From: Echinicola vietnamensis DSM 17526
GTDB lineage: Bacteria > Bacteroidota > Bacteroidia > Cytophagales > Cyclobacteriaceae
DNA: 64,000 nucleotides
NCBI RefSeq assembly: GCF_000325705.1
Contig: NC_019904.1
Location: 256,001 to 320,000, forward strand
Direction of reading: 5' to 3'
This document shows positions 47,069-56,002 of this stretch, piece by piece (the stretch's first letter is position 1; the number at the start of each line of letters is the position of its first letter). A program made the translations under genes and the position numbers. The notes below the pieces were generated by a model. The model had not been told where the DNA came from and did no database searches. It saw nothing but the letters and a program-made list of their open reading frames with translations.

Positions 47069-47737
47069 ATGGAAGAAAAAGAAAAGCATAAACACTCAGT
47101 AATTTTGAAAGAATACGGAAAAAACATCCAGAAACTGGTGGATTATATCTCCACAGTTCCTGACAAAGCCAAACGCACCGAACAGGCCTATACGCTTGTA
47201 GAACTCATGAAACAGCTGAACCCTCAGCTGAAAACTGAAAACGACCAAAAACTCTGGGATGACCTGTTCATCATGTCGGGCTTTGAGTTGGATGTGGACA
47301 GCCCTTTTCCAATGCCCGAGAAGGAACTCCTTGGCAAAAAGCCCCAAGTGGTGGGTTATCCTGAGGGGGAAGTGAAATTTAAGCACTACGGCCGAAATAT
47401 CGAGAAGCTCATCGAAAATGCCATCGAAATCGAAAATGATGAAGAGCAGGAAGCGGCCATTATCTACATCGGTCAATTGATGAGAAGCTTTCACTCTACT
47501 TGGAACAGGGAAAATTTTGATGACGGCATCATCATTGACGATATCAAAACCCTCTCCAAAGGGAAGCTGCACATTGATTTGGAAAAAGTAAAAGAAAATG
47601 CGCTTTTTGAAAGCAGCACCCGTAGGGATTTCAAGACCAACACCCAAGAGAACTCCTCCAACACCAACAGCGGTGGTGGAAGAAGAGGTGGCAAAAGAAG
47701 AAACAACGGAGGTAATTACAAAAAACGTAGAAATTAA
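47069..47737 (+). CDS. DUF4290 family protein
   Basis: Start chosen at the ATG at 47069 (MEEKEKHKHSVILKEYGKNI), 222 residues; the frame continues upstream only through a TTG at 47036. The body shows the DUF4290 pattern with two similar segments (EYGKNIQKLVDYI and HYGRNIEKLIENAI) suggesting an internal duplication. The C-terminus is a low-complexity, basic Gly/Arg/Asn tail (GGGRRGGKRRNNGGNYKKRR) that could bind nucleic acid. Its stop overlaps the murA start (TAATG). The family's function is unknown to me. Confidence 0.85.
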   Translation: MEEKEKHKHSVILKEYGKNIQKLVDYISTVPDKAKRTEQAYTLVELMKQLNPQLKTENDQKLWDDLFIMSGFELDVDSPFPMPEKELLGKKPQVVGYPEGEVKFKHYGRNIEKLIENAIEIENDEEQEAAIIYIGQLMRSFHSTWNRENFDDGIIIDDIKTLSKGKLHIDLEKVKENALFESSTRRDFKTNTQENSSNTNSGGGRRGGKRRNNGGNYKKRRN

Positions 47738-49044
47738 TGTCCTCATTCCGAGTAAAAGGGGGATTAAAACTTAAAGGCGAGATCACCCCACAAGGTGCCA
47801 AAAACGAGGCACTACAGATTCTATGTGCTGTACTTTTGACAGAAGAAACTGTCCATATCCATAAAATCCCAAACATCCGAGACGTCAACAAACTGATTGA
47901 GCTTTTGGCAGACATGGGTGTCGAGGTTTCTAAAACAGGCCCAGAAAGCTACCAGTTCAATGCCGCCAAGGTAGACCTGGACTATCTGGACACCGATAAG
48001 TTCCTCACCAAAGCCTCTTCCTTGCGGGGCTCTGTCATGTTACTTGGACCGCTTTTGGCCAGGTTTGGGAAAGGTAAAATCTCCAAACCCGGTGGAGATA
48101 AAATTGGGCGAAGGAGGCTGGACACCCATTTTGTGGGCTTCCAAAAATTAGGCGCCAAATTCAACTATGACACCAAAAGGGAAATCTACAATATCGATGG
48201 CCATGCCCTGAAAGGCACCTATATGCTATTGGATGAAGCATCGGTAACCGGCACCGCCAATATCCTGATGGCAGCCGTCATGGCAGAAGGCAAAACCACC
48301 ATCTACAATGCGGCTTGCGAGCCCTACCTCCAGCAGCTTTGTGACATGCTCAACCGAATGGGCGCCAACATCACCGGCGTAGGCTCTAACCTACTTCATA
48401 TCGAAGGCGTCAAAAAGCTGAACGGAACAGAGCATACGTTACTTCCGGACATGATCGAAATCGGCTCGTTCATTGGCCTTGCTGCCATGACCCAGTCAGA
48501 AATCACCATCAAGGACGCCCAAATCCATCGTTTGGGCATCATCCCGGATACCTTCAAGCGGATGGGCATCCAAATGGAATTTAGAGGAGATGACATCCAC
48601 ATTCCCGCCCAGAAACACTACGAAATCGAAACATTTATCGACGGCTCTATCCTTACCGTAGCGGACGCCATCTGGCCAGGCTTCACGCCCGACCTGCTGA
48701 GTATCGTCTTGGTAACGGCCACCCAGGCCAAAGGCACTGTACTCGTTCACCAAAAGATGTTCGAAAGCCGTCTGTTCTTCGTCGACAAACTTATTGACAT
48801 GGGCGCGCAGATCATTCTTTGTGACCCGCACAGGGCTACGGTCATAGGCTTGGACCGAAAATACCCGCTGAAAGGCATCCGAATGACCTCTCCAGATATC
48901 AGAGCAGGTGTTTCCCTCTTGATTGCAGCGCTTTCTGCTGAAGGCCAGTCGATCATTGACAATGTCGAACAAATCGACCGGGGATACCAGTACATTGACC
49001 AACGGCTGAATGCGCTGGGAGCAGACATTGTCCGGATCGATTAA
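47737..49044 (+). CDS. murA: UDP-N-acetylglucosamine 1-carboxyvinyltransferase, Asp variant
   Basis: First committed step of peptidoglycan synthesis: transfer of enolpyruvate from PEP to UDP-GlcNAc. 435 residues with K22-N23 (GAKNEALQ), RGSVMLLGPLLARFG, and the catalytic loop KPGGDKIGRRRLD. The residue equal to E. coli Cys115, the fosfomycin target, is Asp121. It overlaps the DUF4290 gene by one base, so the two are translationally coupled. A terminator follows. Confidence 0.96.
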   Translation: MSSFRVKGGLKLKGEITPQGAKNEALQILCAVLLTEETVHIHKIPNIRDVNKLIELLADMGVEVSKTGPESYQFNAAKVDLDYLDTDKFLTKASSLRGSVMLLGPLLARFGKGKISKPGGDKIGRRRLDTHFVGFQKLGAKFNYDTKREIYNIDGHALKGTYMLLDEASVTGTANILMAAVMAEGKTTIYNAACEPYLQQLCDMLNRMGANITGVGSNLLHIEGVKKLNGTEHTLLPDMIEIGSFIGLAAMTQSEITIKDAQIHRLGIIPDTFKRMGIQMEFRGDDIHIPAQKHYEIETFIDGSILTVADAIWPGFTPDLLSIVLVTATQAKGTVLVHQKMFESRLFFVDKLIDMGAQIILCDPHRATVIGLDRKYPLKGIRMTSPDIRAGVSLLIAALSAEGQSIIDNVEQIDRGYQYIDQRLNALGADIVRID

Positions 49045-49067
49045 TTCTGAAATCCGTCTAAAAAACA

Positions 49068-49095
49068 AAAGCCGGTAGGTAGTCCTACCGGCTTT
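49068..49095. terminator. Bidirectional terminator between murA and the 49114-49938 gene
   Basis: Perfect 12-bp stem AAAGCCGGTAGG/CCTACCGGCTTT with a TAGT loop; A-rich on the left, T on the right. It can serve both convergent genes. Confidence 0.88.
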
Positions 49096-49113
49096 ATCAT
49101 TAAAAAGTATCAG

Positions 49114-49938
49114 TTATCTCCCTGCTAACTTCTTGTCCCCTTCACGCACAGCTGCCATATAATCATATAGGCTCACCACACGATCCGAAGGGTATAAACT
49201 TTTTGCTTTCGCCAACTGCTTATAAGCCATGGCCACATCACCTTCATTGAAATGGTGGACGGCATCATTATAATACTGTAACCCTGCTAATTCCCGCAAG
49301 GAAATCGAAGTGTAAATGGTATTATACTCCGTAAATTGAGCCATAACACTTCCCAGCTCAGCCAATTGCTTCGTTTTTCCCCTCACTACTTGATGATTAA
49401 AAAACGATATATATTCCGCCACGGCTTCTTGGTCTTTTATAAAACCGGCCCGCGGCTCGGTACTCTCAAACACATAGGTTTTACCATCTTCTACGTGCAC
49501 CAGCAAAAAAACATGATAATCCGTTTCGATCACCTCAAAATCAAACCCGTACCGATCCAATAGCAAACCATAAATGGCTGAACCACTTACACAGTCGTAA
49601 GCACCGGTTGTCAATGCTTCATTGAAAGAACTATGCTTAATATAGGTTTTCAGCACATACTGATGCGCCTTATAAAACACTTCTTCCAGAAACCACTCTG
49701 TATATTCCTTTTTCTGAGACCGCTTATCTAATTTCTCGATCAACTTATCAAGCGAAGCGGTTTCGATATGCTCAGCAGCATGTAGGGCCATCAACAAATC
49801 CTTAGGAGCTGGATCACCCAAAAACAATTGCTTCTCAGCAGCATTCTCAAACACGGAAGATTCCAAATCCCACTCTTGGGACATTGCGTGACATATCCCC
49901 GCAAACACCACCACTACACAAATCAACAACCTTTTCAT
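49114..49938 (-). CDS. Secreted protein with transglutaminase-like Cys-His-Glu arrangement
   Basis: 274 residues with a signal peptide (LLICVVVVFAGICHAMS, about 1-20). GAYDCVSGSAIYGLLLDRYG, then YHVFLLVHVEDG, then YVFEST place Cys116, His142 and Glu158 in the order and spacing of transglutaminase-like/cysteine-peptidase folds (helix with Cys, strand with His, strand with acid). The C-terminal 60 residues look TPR-like (AVHHFNEGDVAMAYKQLAKA). Substrate is unknown. AAGGAGG stands 4 bases before the start. Confidence 0.6.
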   Translation of the reverse strand: MKRLLICVVVVFAGICHAMSQEWDLESSVFENAAEKQLFLGDPAPKDLLMALHAAEHIETASLDKLIEKLDKRSQKKEYTEWFLEEVFYKAHQYVLKTYIKHSSFNEALTTGAYDCVSGSAIYGLLLDRYGFDFEVIETDYHVFLLVHVEDGKTYVFESTEPRAGFIKDQEAVAEYISFFNHQVVRGKTKQLAELGSVMAQFTEYNTIYTSISLRELAGLQYYNDAVHHFNEGDVAMAYKQLAKAKSLYPSDRVVSLYDYMAAVREGDKKLAGR

Positions 49939-50354
49939 CTTCCCTCCTTTCTTTATTAAGTTAATATTAATAAAATTAACAATTTGATAACATTAGAGCA
50001 AAACATGTGCCCATTTTAACATATTAAGTTTTATAAAAAACTATTTATCAGCATGTTATATATTTCATTAATGTTAACTAAAATTAAAAAACACGTAACA
50101 TACAGGAGTATCACAGCATACGTCGCTTCCTAGCCAAAAAGAATTAGAGAAAGCATGAAAGTGACTACTTAACAACACAAGGCAAAAATGAAGCACACAG
50201 CGATTACACCTTCATTTACAATGGTGTTCTATTAAATAAAAGCAATATTTTTGTGTATATTACCTGTTGTATTGCACACCTACTACTACCAACTGTTTTA
50301 ATCCTAGCTACTACGATATCATATTTTAACCTTCACCCCTAAAAAGAAACTACT
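49939..50354. other. AT-rich divergent intergenic region
   Basis: About 415 bp. It contains the AAGGAGG site of the minus-strand gene and a -7-like TATTTTTG at 50246-50253, 102 bp before the plus-strand gene, without a matching TTG. Otherwise nothing is seen. Confidence 0.4.
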
Positions 50355-51203
50355 ATGAAAACAAACATCTACACCGTATTCCTCTGTTCGCTATTTTTCA
50401 CGGCAGTAGGCAGTACAGCCCTACATGCCCAAGAAATGCCCTCAAAGAAGAAAGACTTAGAAGCGGCCTACACGGCTCATACCACTGAAATCTCCACGCT
50501 AAAGGAGAAAAACAGTCAATTGGAGGCCAAGATCTCCAACCTCGAAGCAGACATTCGAAAGCTGGGTTACGAAAAAGAAGGGCTACTCGAAGACCTCAAC
50601 TCCCTGGACAATCAGCTTTTGGAATTGAAAAAGAGTGAAACATCCTTAAAAGCTGCACTTACCGAAACCCAAAACGAGCTGGAAATAAACAAAGGAATCA
50701 ACATGCAACTCAAGTCCATGTTATCCTCTCTAACGGCCGCCCAGCAAGCGAACGGAGACCCAAACGCGACACAAACATCCGTCACACAACTCAACGGCAA
50801 CAATGTCCCATACTACCTGGGCAGTTTCATGGGCACTGCCCCTGAATCAGTCGTCAAGGACGAGAATGGCAAAGACATGGTCATCAACGGCCAAAAAATA
50901 AAAACTCCTCCCATAGCGCACACCTTCACCTTTACTCCTGATCAAAAAGTCATGCTGGAACAAGTCAACGAGCACGACCAATCGGTCAAACAACTCGCGG
51001 GAACTTATCAGGTCATCCAGGATGATGCACAACATTACGAAATATCATGTACGGTAAATGATGGCTCGGACATCTCCCTCACCTACACCATCTCCATTGA
51101 TAAAGCAAGCCAAACCACCAGGTGCTCCCTTTCCAACCAAACTCCCTTTGAATTGCTCAAAAATACCTTGGTGGAAAACATCGGCCAGATCACTACGGAA
51201 TAG
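50355..51203 (+). CDS. Secreted coiled-coil protein of unknown function
   Basis: 282 residues. A signal peptide (about 1-25, ending ALHAQ) is followed by a heptad-rich coiled coil (about 40-125; ISTLKEKNSQLEAKISNLEAD). The C-terminal half (about 145-282) is a compact, beta-rich region beginning NGNNVPYYLGSFMG that I do not recognise. It is probably periplasmic. It is monocistronic, with its own terminator. Confidence 0.75.
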   Translation: MKTNIYTVFLCSLFFTAVGSTALHAQEMPSKKKDLEAAYTAHTTEISTLKEKNSQLEAKISNLEADIRKLGYEKEGLLEDLNSLDNQLLELKKSETSLKAALTETQNELEINKGINMQLKSMLSSLTAAQQANGDPNATQTSVTQLNGNNVPYYLGSFMGTAPESVVKDENGKDMVINGQKIKTPPIAHTFTFTPDQKVMLEQVNEHDQSVKQLAGTYQVIQDDAQHYEISCTVNDGSDISLTYTISIDKASQTTRCSLSNQTPFELLKNTLVENIGQITTE

Positions 51204-51222
51204 AACAGGGGCGAACAAACAA

Positions 51223-51258
51223 AAAGCCACGACTGATAAACAGACCGTGGCTTTCTTT
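51223..51258. terminator. Terminator between the coiled-coil gene and dnaN
   Basis: Perfect 9-bp stem AAAGCCACG/CGTGGCTTT with a 14-base loop and CTTTATTTTC after it; usable in both directions for the convergent pair. Confidence 0.8.
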
Positions 51259-51278
51259 ATTTTCTTTTATGGCTTCTG

Positions 51279-52403
51279 CTACACGTAATTGTTCAGCATT
51301 ACTGGCATTACGAGCATCAGGATATCTTCGTTTTCACCCTTATCGCTAGGTACAATCAGCCCCGCTCGATTTGGCGCACTGAACTTAAGCGTCACCTGCT
51401 TGGAACCGATATTGTTTAGCATTTCTACCAAGAACTTCGCATTGAAGCCGATTTCGATATCTTCACCATCGTGTTCGCAGGACAATCTTTCATTCGCTTC
51501 ATTGGAGAAATCCAAGTCCTCTGCTGAAATCTGAAGTTCACTTCCTGTCAATTTCAACCTTACCTGATGAGTGGTTTTGTTGGCATAAATGGCGATTCTA
51601 CGCAAAGAGCTCAAAAACTCCACCCTGTCAATGGTCATGTTGTTTTCGTTGTCCACAGGAATGACATTTTCATAATCTGGATAACGCTCATCCACCAATC
51701 GACAGATCATCTGAATATTCCCAAATTTAAAATAGGCATTGGAATTATTGAACTCTACCGTTACCGGGATATTTTCAGAGGGAAGGGTCGACTTCAGCAG
51801 GTTAAGGGCTTTCCTGGGCACAATGATGCTGGCTGCCTCTGGAGCTGCAATGTCCACTCTCCTGTATCGGATCAATCGGTGGCCGTCGGTAGCCACAAAC
51901 GTCGTATTGGTATTGCTCAAATTCACATAAACACCTGTCATCGCCGGGCGAAGCTCATCATTGCTCGTAGCAAATATGGTGTTGTTGATCGCACTGCTGA
52001 GCACATCAGTCGACATGTCTACTGCCGTCGCATTGCTCACGGAAGGAATCTTTGGAAAATCAGTCGCATTCTCCCCAGCCAACTTATATCGACCATTGTC
52101 CGAGCTGATCTCCACGCTATAGGTATCGTGGTCGATGCTAAAGGTCACGGGCTGTTCAGGCAAATTCTTCAAGGTCTCCATCAAAATCCTGGCAGGCACC
52201 GCTATATTCCCATCCTCTTTGGCTTCCACGTCAATCTCTGTCATCATGGAAGTTTGAAGATCGGAGGCCGTAATGGTCAACTTCCCTTCTTTTATTTCAA
52301 AAAGGAAATTCTCTAGTATCGGCACTACCGGATTAGTGGTCACCACTCCATTGATTCCCGAAAGTTGCTTCAAAAGAGCTGAAGAAGAAACAATAAATTT
52401 CAT
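51279..52403 (-). CDS. dnaN: DNA polymerase III beta subunit (sliding clamp)
   Basis: 374 residues in three similar clamp domains. The start MKFIVSSSALLKQLSGINGV, the middle ATDGHRLIRYRR and the C-terminal LMPVML are family typical. It tethers polymerases to DNA. It is monocistronic here, with no dnaA or gyrase gene next to it, so no origin is indicated. Confidence 0.97.
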   Translation of the reverse strand: MKFIVSSSALLKQLSGINGVVTTNPVVPILENFLFEIKEGKLTITASDLQTSMMTEIDVEAKEDGNIAVPARILMETLKNLPEQPVTFSIDHDTYSVEISSDNGRYKLAGENATDFPKIPSVSNATAVDMSTDVLSSAINNTIFATSNDELRPAMTGVYVNLSNTNTTFVATDGHRLIRYRRVDIAAPEAASIIVPRKALNLLKSTLPSENIPVTVEFNNSNAYFKFGNIQMICRLVDERYPDYENVIPVDNENNMTIDRVEFLSSLRRIAIYANKTTHQVRLKLTGSELQISAEDLDFSNEANERLSCEHDGEDIEIGFNAKFLVEMLNNIGSKQVTLKFSAPNRAGLIVPSDKGENEDILMLVMPVMLNNYV

Positions 52404-52652
52404 GCGAATATGATTTAGTTATTCAAGGTCGAAGCCAGCATTCGGACAAGTATGTTTTAAAAAACCACCAAATCCCATTGCTCCAACCTGAGGCTTATAT
52501 TTCAATTAGTTTTCAACAGGGTAAATTTATAAATAAAATTAGAAAAGCAGGTACCGATGGCCAATTTCTAGCCAAAAAATATTAATCGTCATCCTTTCGC
52601 TCCCATACCTAACAAACTTCCCCGTCCATTGGCTTTTAAAACCAGACACTTT
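52404..52652. other. Intergenic region between dnaN and gldG
   Basis: 249 bp, AT-rich. No gene, no clear terminator for gldG and no consensus promoter for dnaN is seen. Confidence 0.35.
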
Positions 52653-54368
52653 CTATCCCTTTCGGCCATATTTTCGCCTGCGGAAGTACACTTTTGCCAA
52701 GCCAATCAAAAGCACTAGCCCTACTGGAAGGGCTATATTGAGCACCTGCCAAAACGTCTTTTCCTGCTCAACCCGCTTTTTGTCAAGCGGTCGGATTTTC
52801 AGTTCCTTGCTTCGGGTGGCCATGATCCCGTCCGGATTCACCAAATACCTTAACATATTTTGGAGCAACTCGCGATTGGCAAAGTTTGCCTCAGTATTGG
52901 GATCTGTGCCCAATGGCAGCGGATCTCCGGTAGTCGGGTCCTGTTCCCCCTGCAACCAATCTCCATCGCCAGTCACGATCAGCGCACCTCCATCGGACTT
53001 TTCCTTGAAGTCTGGATCTACCTCGAAGGCCTCTGGCAAAAACCTATTCTCAAAAACGGAAGAAAAAGTCCCCTCCAGCAAGTACGCCAAGGGAAGGTTC
53101 TTTTGGTTAAAAAGTGAAATGGCCGGCTCCTGGGACATGTCTTCAAAGGCTACCCTGACAGGCTGTGGCATCTTCCTGCTGTACTGGCCACTAAAGATCA
53201 GCGGCGTCTTCTTCACCCCTGTGGCCTTTACCGTATCGAGCGAGCTTACCATCCGAAACATCACTTGGTCAAAGCCTTTGACAATCACATGACTGCTCAT
53301 GGTATTGGCCACCACATAAAACGGCCAAGGGAGGGGGACGATTTGCGATTGATTGCCGAATTCTCCCGCCACCACCGGGTAATACCCAAAATTCATGTCT
53401 TGGATTAGATCTTTATTGATGCGCACACCGTATTTGAACAGCATCCGGTCCAGGCCCGTATCAAAGCCTACCGCCACGGTTCCTTCCCCACCTGCTTTTT
53501 CCATATCCACAGCCACAGGGTCAATTGCCAGCAGCAGCTTGCCTCCCCGCATAAGGTATTGGTCCAGCAAGTATACTTCCCGCTTGGAATAAGCGTCTCT
53601 GGGGCCCGCCACGATAATGGCTGCAAAACTGAGCAAATCCTCCACACCTTTGGCTTTCTGCAGGGGCACTTTGTACACTTCGTAATCTTCAGAAAGTGCC
53701 TCTACAATTCCATACCCTTGGTCTCCCTGTAATTCTCCGTGATTGGTGATCATTGCGACCGCTTGCTTTTCCCGCTGGACCAGCATGCGCACCATATTGA
53801 TCAGCTCATACTCTAAATTTTCCACGGACAAATTGAGTATTTGGTCCGGTGACATGCCCCTGTTCCCATTTAAAAGCAGCCCACCGGTTTCATGCGTAGC
53901 ATTTCGAATGATGACACCCGGGAAAATAAGCCTTGACGTTTGAGCACCATTTTCAGTGGCAAACAGGTTGGTAGGATTGATGCCAAATTCCGCGAGGTAG
54001 ATGATATATTCATCCCTTTCCTGTTTATCTTCTATTCCCATGGGATCAAAGTACCTGACTGAAATGGGCGCCCCACTGTACGCATTAAACGTTTCCACCG
54101 TAGCCTCGATCTGCTGCTGAAACCTCCGCATTCCTCCAGGCAGCTTGCCTGAAAGTAAAATATCCACTTCCAAAGGCTCCTCCAACCCCGCTAAAATCTC
54201 CTTCGTAGAAGCATGCAGGGTAAAGCGCTGCTCTTCGGTCAAGTCTATCCTGAACCGCGTGAATTTATTCAGTAAAAAAAGGGTCACCAACACCAGCCCC
54301 AGCATGGCAATGCCGCTCAAGAGCCACTTCCTGCTTTTTTGACGAACGTCTCGGGATTGTTGCTTCAT
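52653..54368 (-). CDS. gldG: Gliding motility ABC transporter component GldG
   Basis: Start at 54368 (MKQQSRDVRQ) gives 571 residues; it forms an ATGA overlap with the gldF stop. An N-terminal membrane helix (about 15-34) leads into a large extracytoplasmic domain (ABC_transp_aux-like) with FDPMG and GALIVTGDGDW, and a C-terminal helix (LPVGLVLLIGLAKVYF) closes the chain. With GldA and GldF it forms an ABC transporter required for gliding in Flavobacterium; its cargo is unknown. Confidence 0.9.
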   Translation of the reverse strand: MKQQSRDVRQKSRKWLLSGIAMLGLVLVTLFLLNKFTRFRIDLTEEQRFTLHASTKEILAGLEEPLEVDILLSGKLPGGMRRFQQQIEATVETFNAYSGAPISVRYFDPMGIEDKQERDEYIIYLAEFGINPTNLFATENGAQTSRLIFPGVIIRNATHETGGLLLNGNRGMSPDQILNLSVENLEYELINMVRMLVQREKQAVAMITNHGELQGDQGYGIVEALSEDYEVYKVPLQKAKGVEDLLSFAAIIVAGPRDAYSKREVYLLDQYLMRGGKLLLAIDPVAVDMEKAGGEGTVAVGFDTGLDRMLFKYGVRINKDLIQDMNFGYYPVVAGEFGNQSQIVPLPWPFYVVANTMSSHVIVKGFDQVMFRMVSSLDTVKATGVKKTPLIFSGQYSRKMPQPVRVAFEDMSQEPAISLFNQKNLPLAYLLEGTFSSVFENRFLPEAFEVDPDFKEKSDGGALIVTGDGDWLQGEQDPTTGDPLPLGTDPNTEANFANRELLQNMLRYLVNPDGIMATRSKELKIRPLDKKRVEQEKTFWQVLNIALPVGLVLLIGLAKVYFRRRKYGRKG

Positions 54369-55087
54369 CGTTTTCTGATCATTAGCGTGGTGAGGATCAT
54401 CAAGGAAACGATCCATCCTAAAAAGTAATACACGTCACCGCTGGCAATCACCCCCCGGCTTAGACTTTCGTAATGATAGCCCAAGCTGAGTTCTTCCACC
54501 ATCAACACCCACCTACTGGTGGAAAGTATATCCGCCAAAGCGGTAAATCCAAAATAAAGGACAAAACTCAAGAACGCTCCAATGACAAACGCCGTAATCT
54601 GATTGTCGGTCAATGCCGAACTGAAGAGACCAATCGCTGCAAACACCCCTCCTATCAGCAACATGCCCAAAAAAGAGCCAAGAAAACCCGCAGTATCAAT
54701 ATTGCCCATTGGGGCTCCCAGATGGTAAATGCTGAAATAATATAGCCATGTGGGCAATACGGCCAACAAGACGACCATCACGGCAGCCATGTATTTGGAC
54801 AATACAATCTGATGGGGCTTTAAAGGTGCGGTCATTAGCAATTCCCAACTGCCACTTTTCTTTTCTTCAGCAATCATGCGCATGGTGATGGCAGGAACCA
54901 TAAAGACAAATACATAAGGCGTATACACAAACAACGCCTCCAAGTCCGCAAAACCATACGCCAGCACGCTCGTCTCGGGAAACACCCACACCAAGAGCCC
55001 CAAGGCCACCAGAAACACGGAGATGATCAGGTAACCTGTGAGGTGGTTGAAAAAAGCGTTGAATTCTTTGTACACTAAGCTGATCAT
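54365..55087 (-). CDS. gldF: Gliding motility ABC transporter permease GldF
   Basis: 240 residues with six or so membrane helices (LTGYLIISVFLVALGLLVWV, VFVFMVPAITMRM, AVMVVLLAVLPTWLYYFS and others). It has the ABC-2 permease pattern AEEKKSGSWELLMTAPL. It overlaps both neighbours by 4 bp: gldA upstream and gldG downstream. Confidence 0.92.
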   Translation of the reverse strand: MISLVYKEFNAFFNHLTGYLIISVFLVALGLLVWVFPETSVLAYGFADLEALFVYTPYVFVFMVPAITMRMIAEEKKSGSWELLMTAPLKPHQIVLSKYMAAVMVVLLAVLPTWLYYFSIYHLGAPMGNIDTAGFLGSFLGMLLIGGVFAAIGLFSSALTDNQITAFVIGAFLSFVLYFGFTALADILSTSRWVLMVEELSLGYHYESLSRGVIASGDVYYFLGWIVSLMILTTLMIRKR

Positions 55088-56001
55088 TCCTTCGTACCGG
55101 TTAATTGTCGAAATATGGATTCCAGGTTTCGCTCCTCTTGTCGAAGGCTGAGCAAAGAAAGGGACTTTTCACTGATGAGCTCCATGATCTCCTTTCTCAA
55201 GATGGTAGGGTTGACGGCTTTGAGTTGAAAATACCCATCGCCCAATACGTGCAATTCACCAAGCCCCTCCATCGCTGCAAACCACTCTTCTCTCAGCCGC
55301 TCTTGCGTTTCCAAATACAGCACCATCTCCGAATTATCAGATTTTAAGTTAGCCAGCAAATCCTGGCTCACGACATTTCCCTGATGGATGATGACCACTT
55401 TTTCGCACAAGGCCTCCACTTCTTGCATCACATGAGTACTGAGGACCAATGTCTTTTCAGCGCTGATGGACTTGATCAACTTTCGAATATCCACCAGCTG
55501 GTTTGGGTCCAGGCCTGAAGTAGGCTCATCCAGGATAATGACCGCTGGATCGTGCACCAAGGCTTTGGCAAGCCCAACACGCTGTCGGTAGCCTTTCGAG
55601 AGCGCGCCGATTTTTTTATGTTGCTCGTCCCCCAGTCCACAGGCCTCTACTACTCCATCAATGCGCGCCTTGGCCTTCTTTCCTTTCAACTGATACAGTC
55701 CGGCCATAAAGGACAAAAACTCCCTGACGTACATTTCCAGGTACAAGGGATTATGCTCTGGAAGATAGCCGATCATCTTGCTGACCTCTTGGGGATGGTC
55801 CATGACAGAAACGCCATTTACCAAGACATCGCCTCCATCTGGAAGAAGGTAGCCTGCAGCAATTTTCATCGTGGTGGATTTACCAGCCCCGTTTGGCCCC
55901 AAAAAGCCCAACACCTGCCCTTTCTCCGCAGTAAAACTCACCTCTTTCAAGGCCCGCTGCTGCCCATAATATTTGCTTAGCTCCTTTACCTCCAGCGACA
56001 T
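55084..56001 (-). CDS. gldA: Gliding motility ABC transporter ATPase GldA
   Basis: 305 residues. Walker A GPNGAGKST (35-43 region), ABC signature LSKGYRQRVGLAKAL, Walker B VIILDEPTSGLDP, and the His switch STHVMQE. The C-terminal 90 residues are the family's extension. It starts 1 bp after the SDR gene and overlaps gldF by 4 bp. Confidence 0.92.
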   Translation of the reverse strand: MSLEVKELSKYYGQQRALKEVSFTAEKGQVLGFLGPNGAGKSTTMKIAAGYLLPDGGDVLVNGVSVMDHPQEVSKMIGYLPEHNPLYLEMYVREFLSFMAGLYQLKGKKAKARIDGVVEACGLGDEQHKKIGALSKGYRQRVGLAKALVHDPAVIILDEPTSGLDPNQLVDIRKLIKSISAEKTLVLSTHVMQEVEALCEKVVIIHQGNVVSQDLLANLKSDNSEMVLYLETQERLREEWFAAMEGLGELHVLGDGYFQLKAVNPTILRKEIMELISEKSLSLLSLRQEERNLESIFRQLTGTKE

Positions 56002-56002
56002 C

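Noticed and set aside
51567..52316. 249-codon antisense frame in dnaN
   Set aside because: Shadow of a well-supported clamp gene; no recognisable domain.
51279..52652. Replication origin near dnaN
   Set aside because: No dnaA gene, no cluster of DnaA boxes seen, and the flanking DNA shows no origin-like features.
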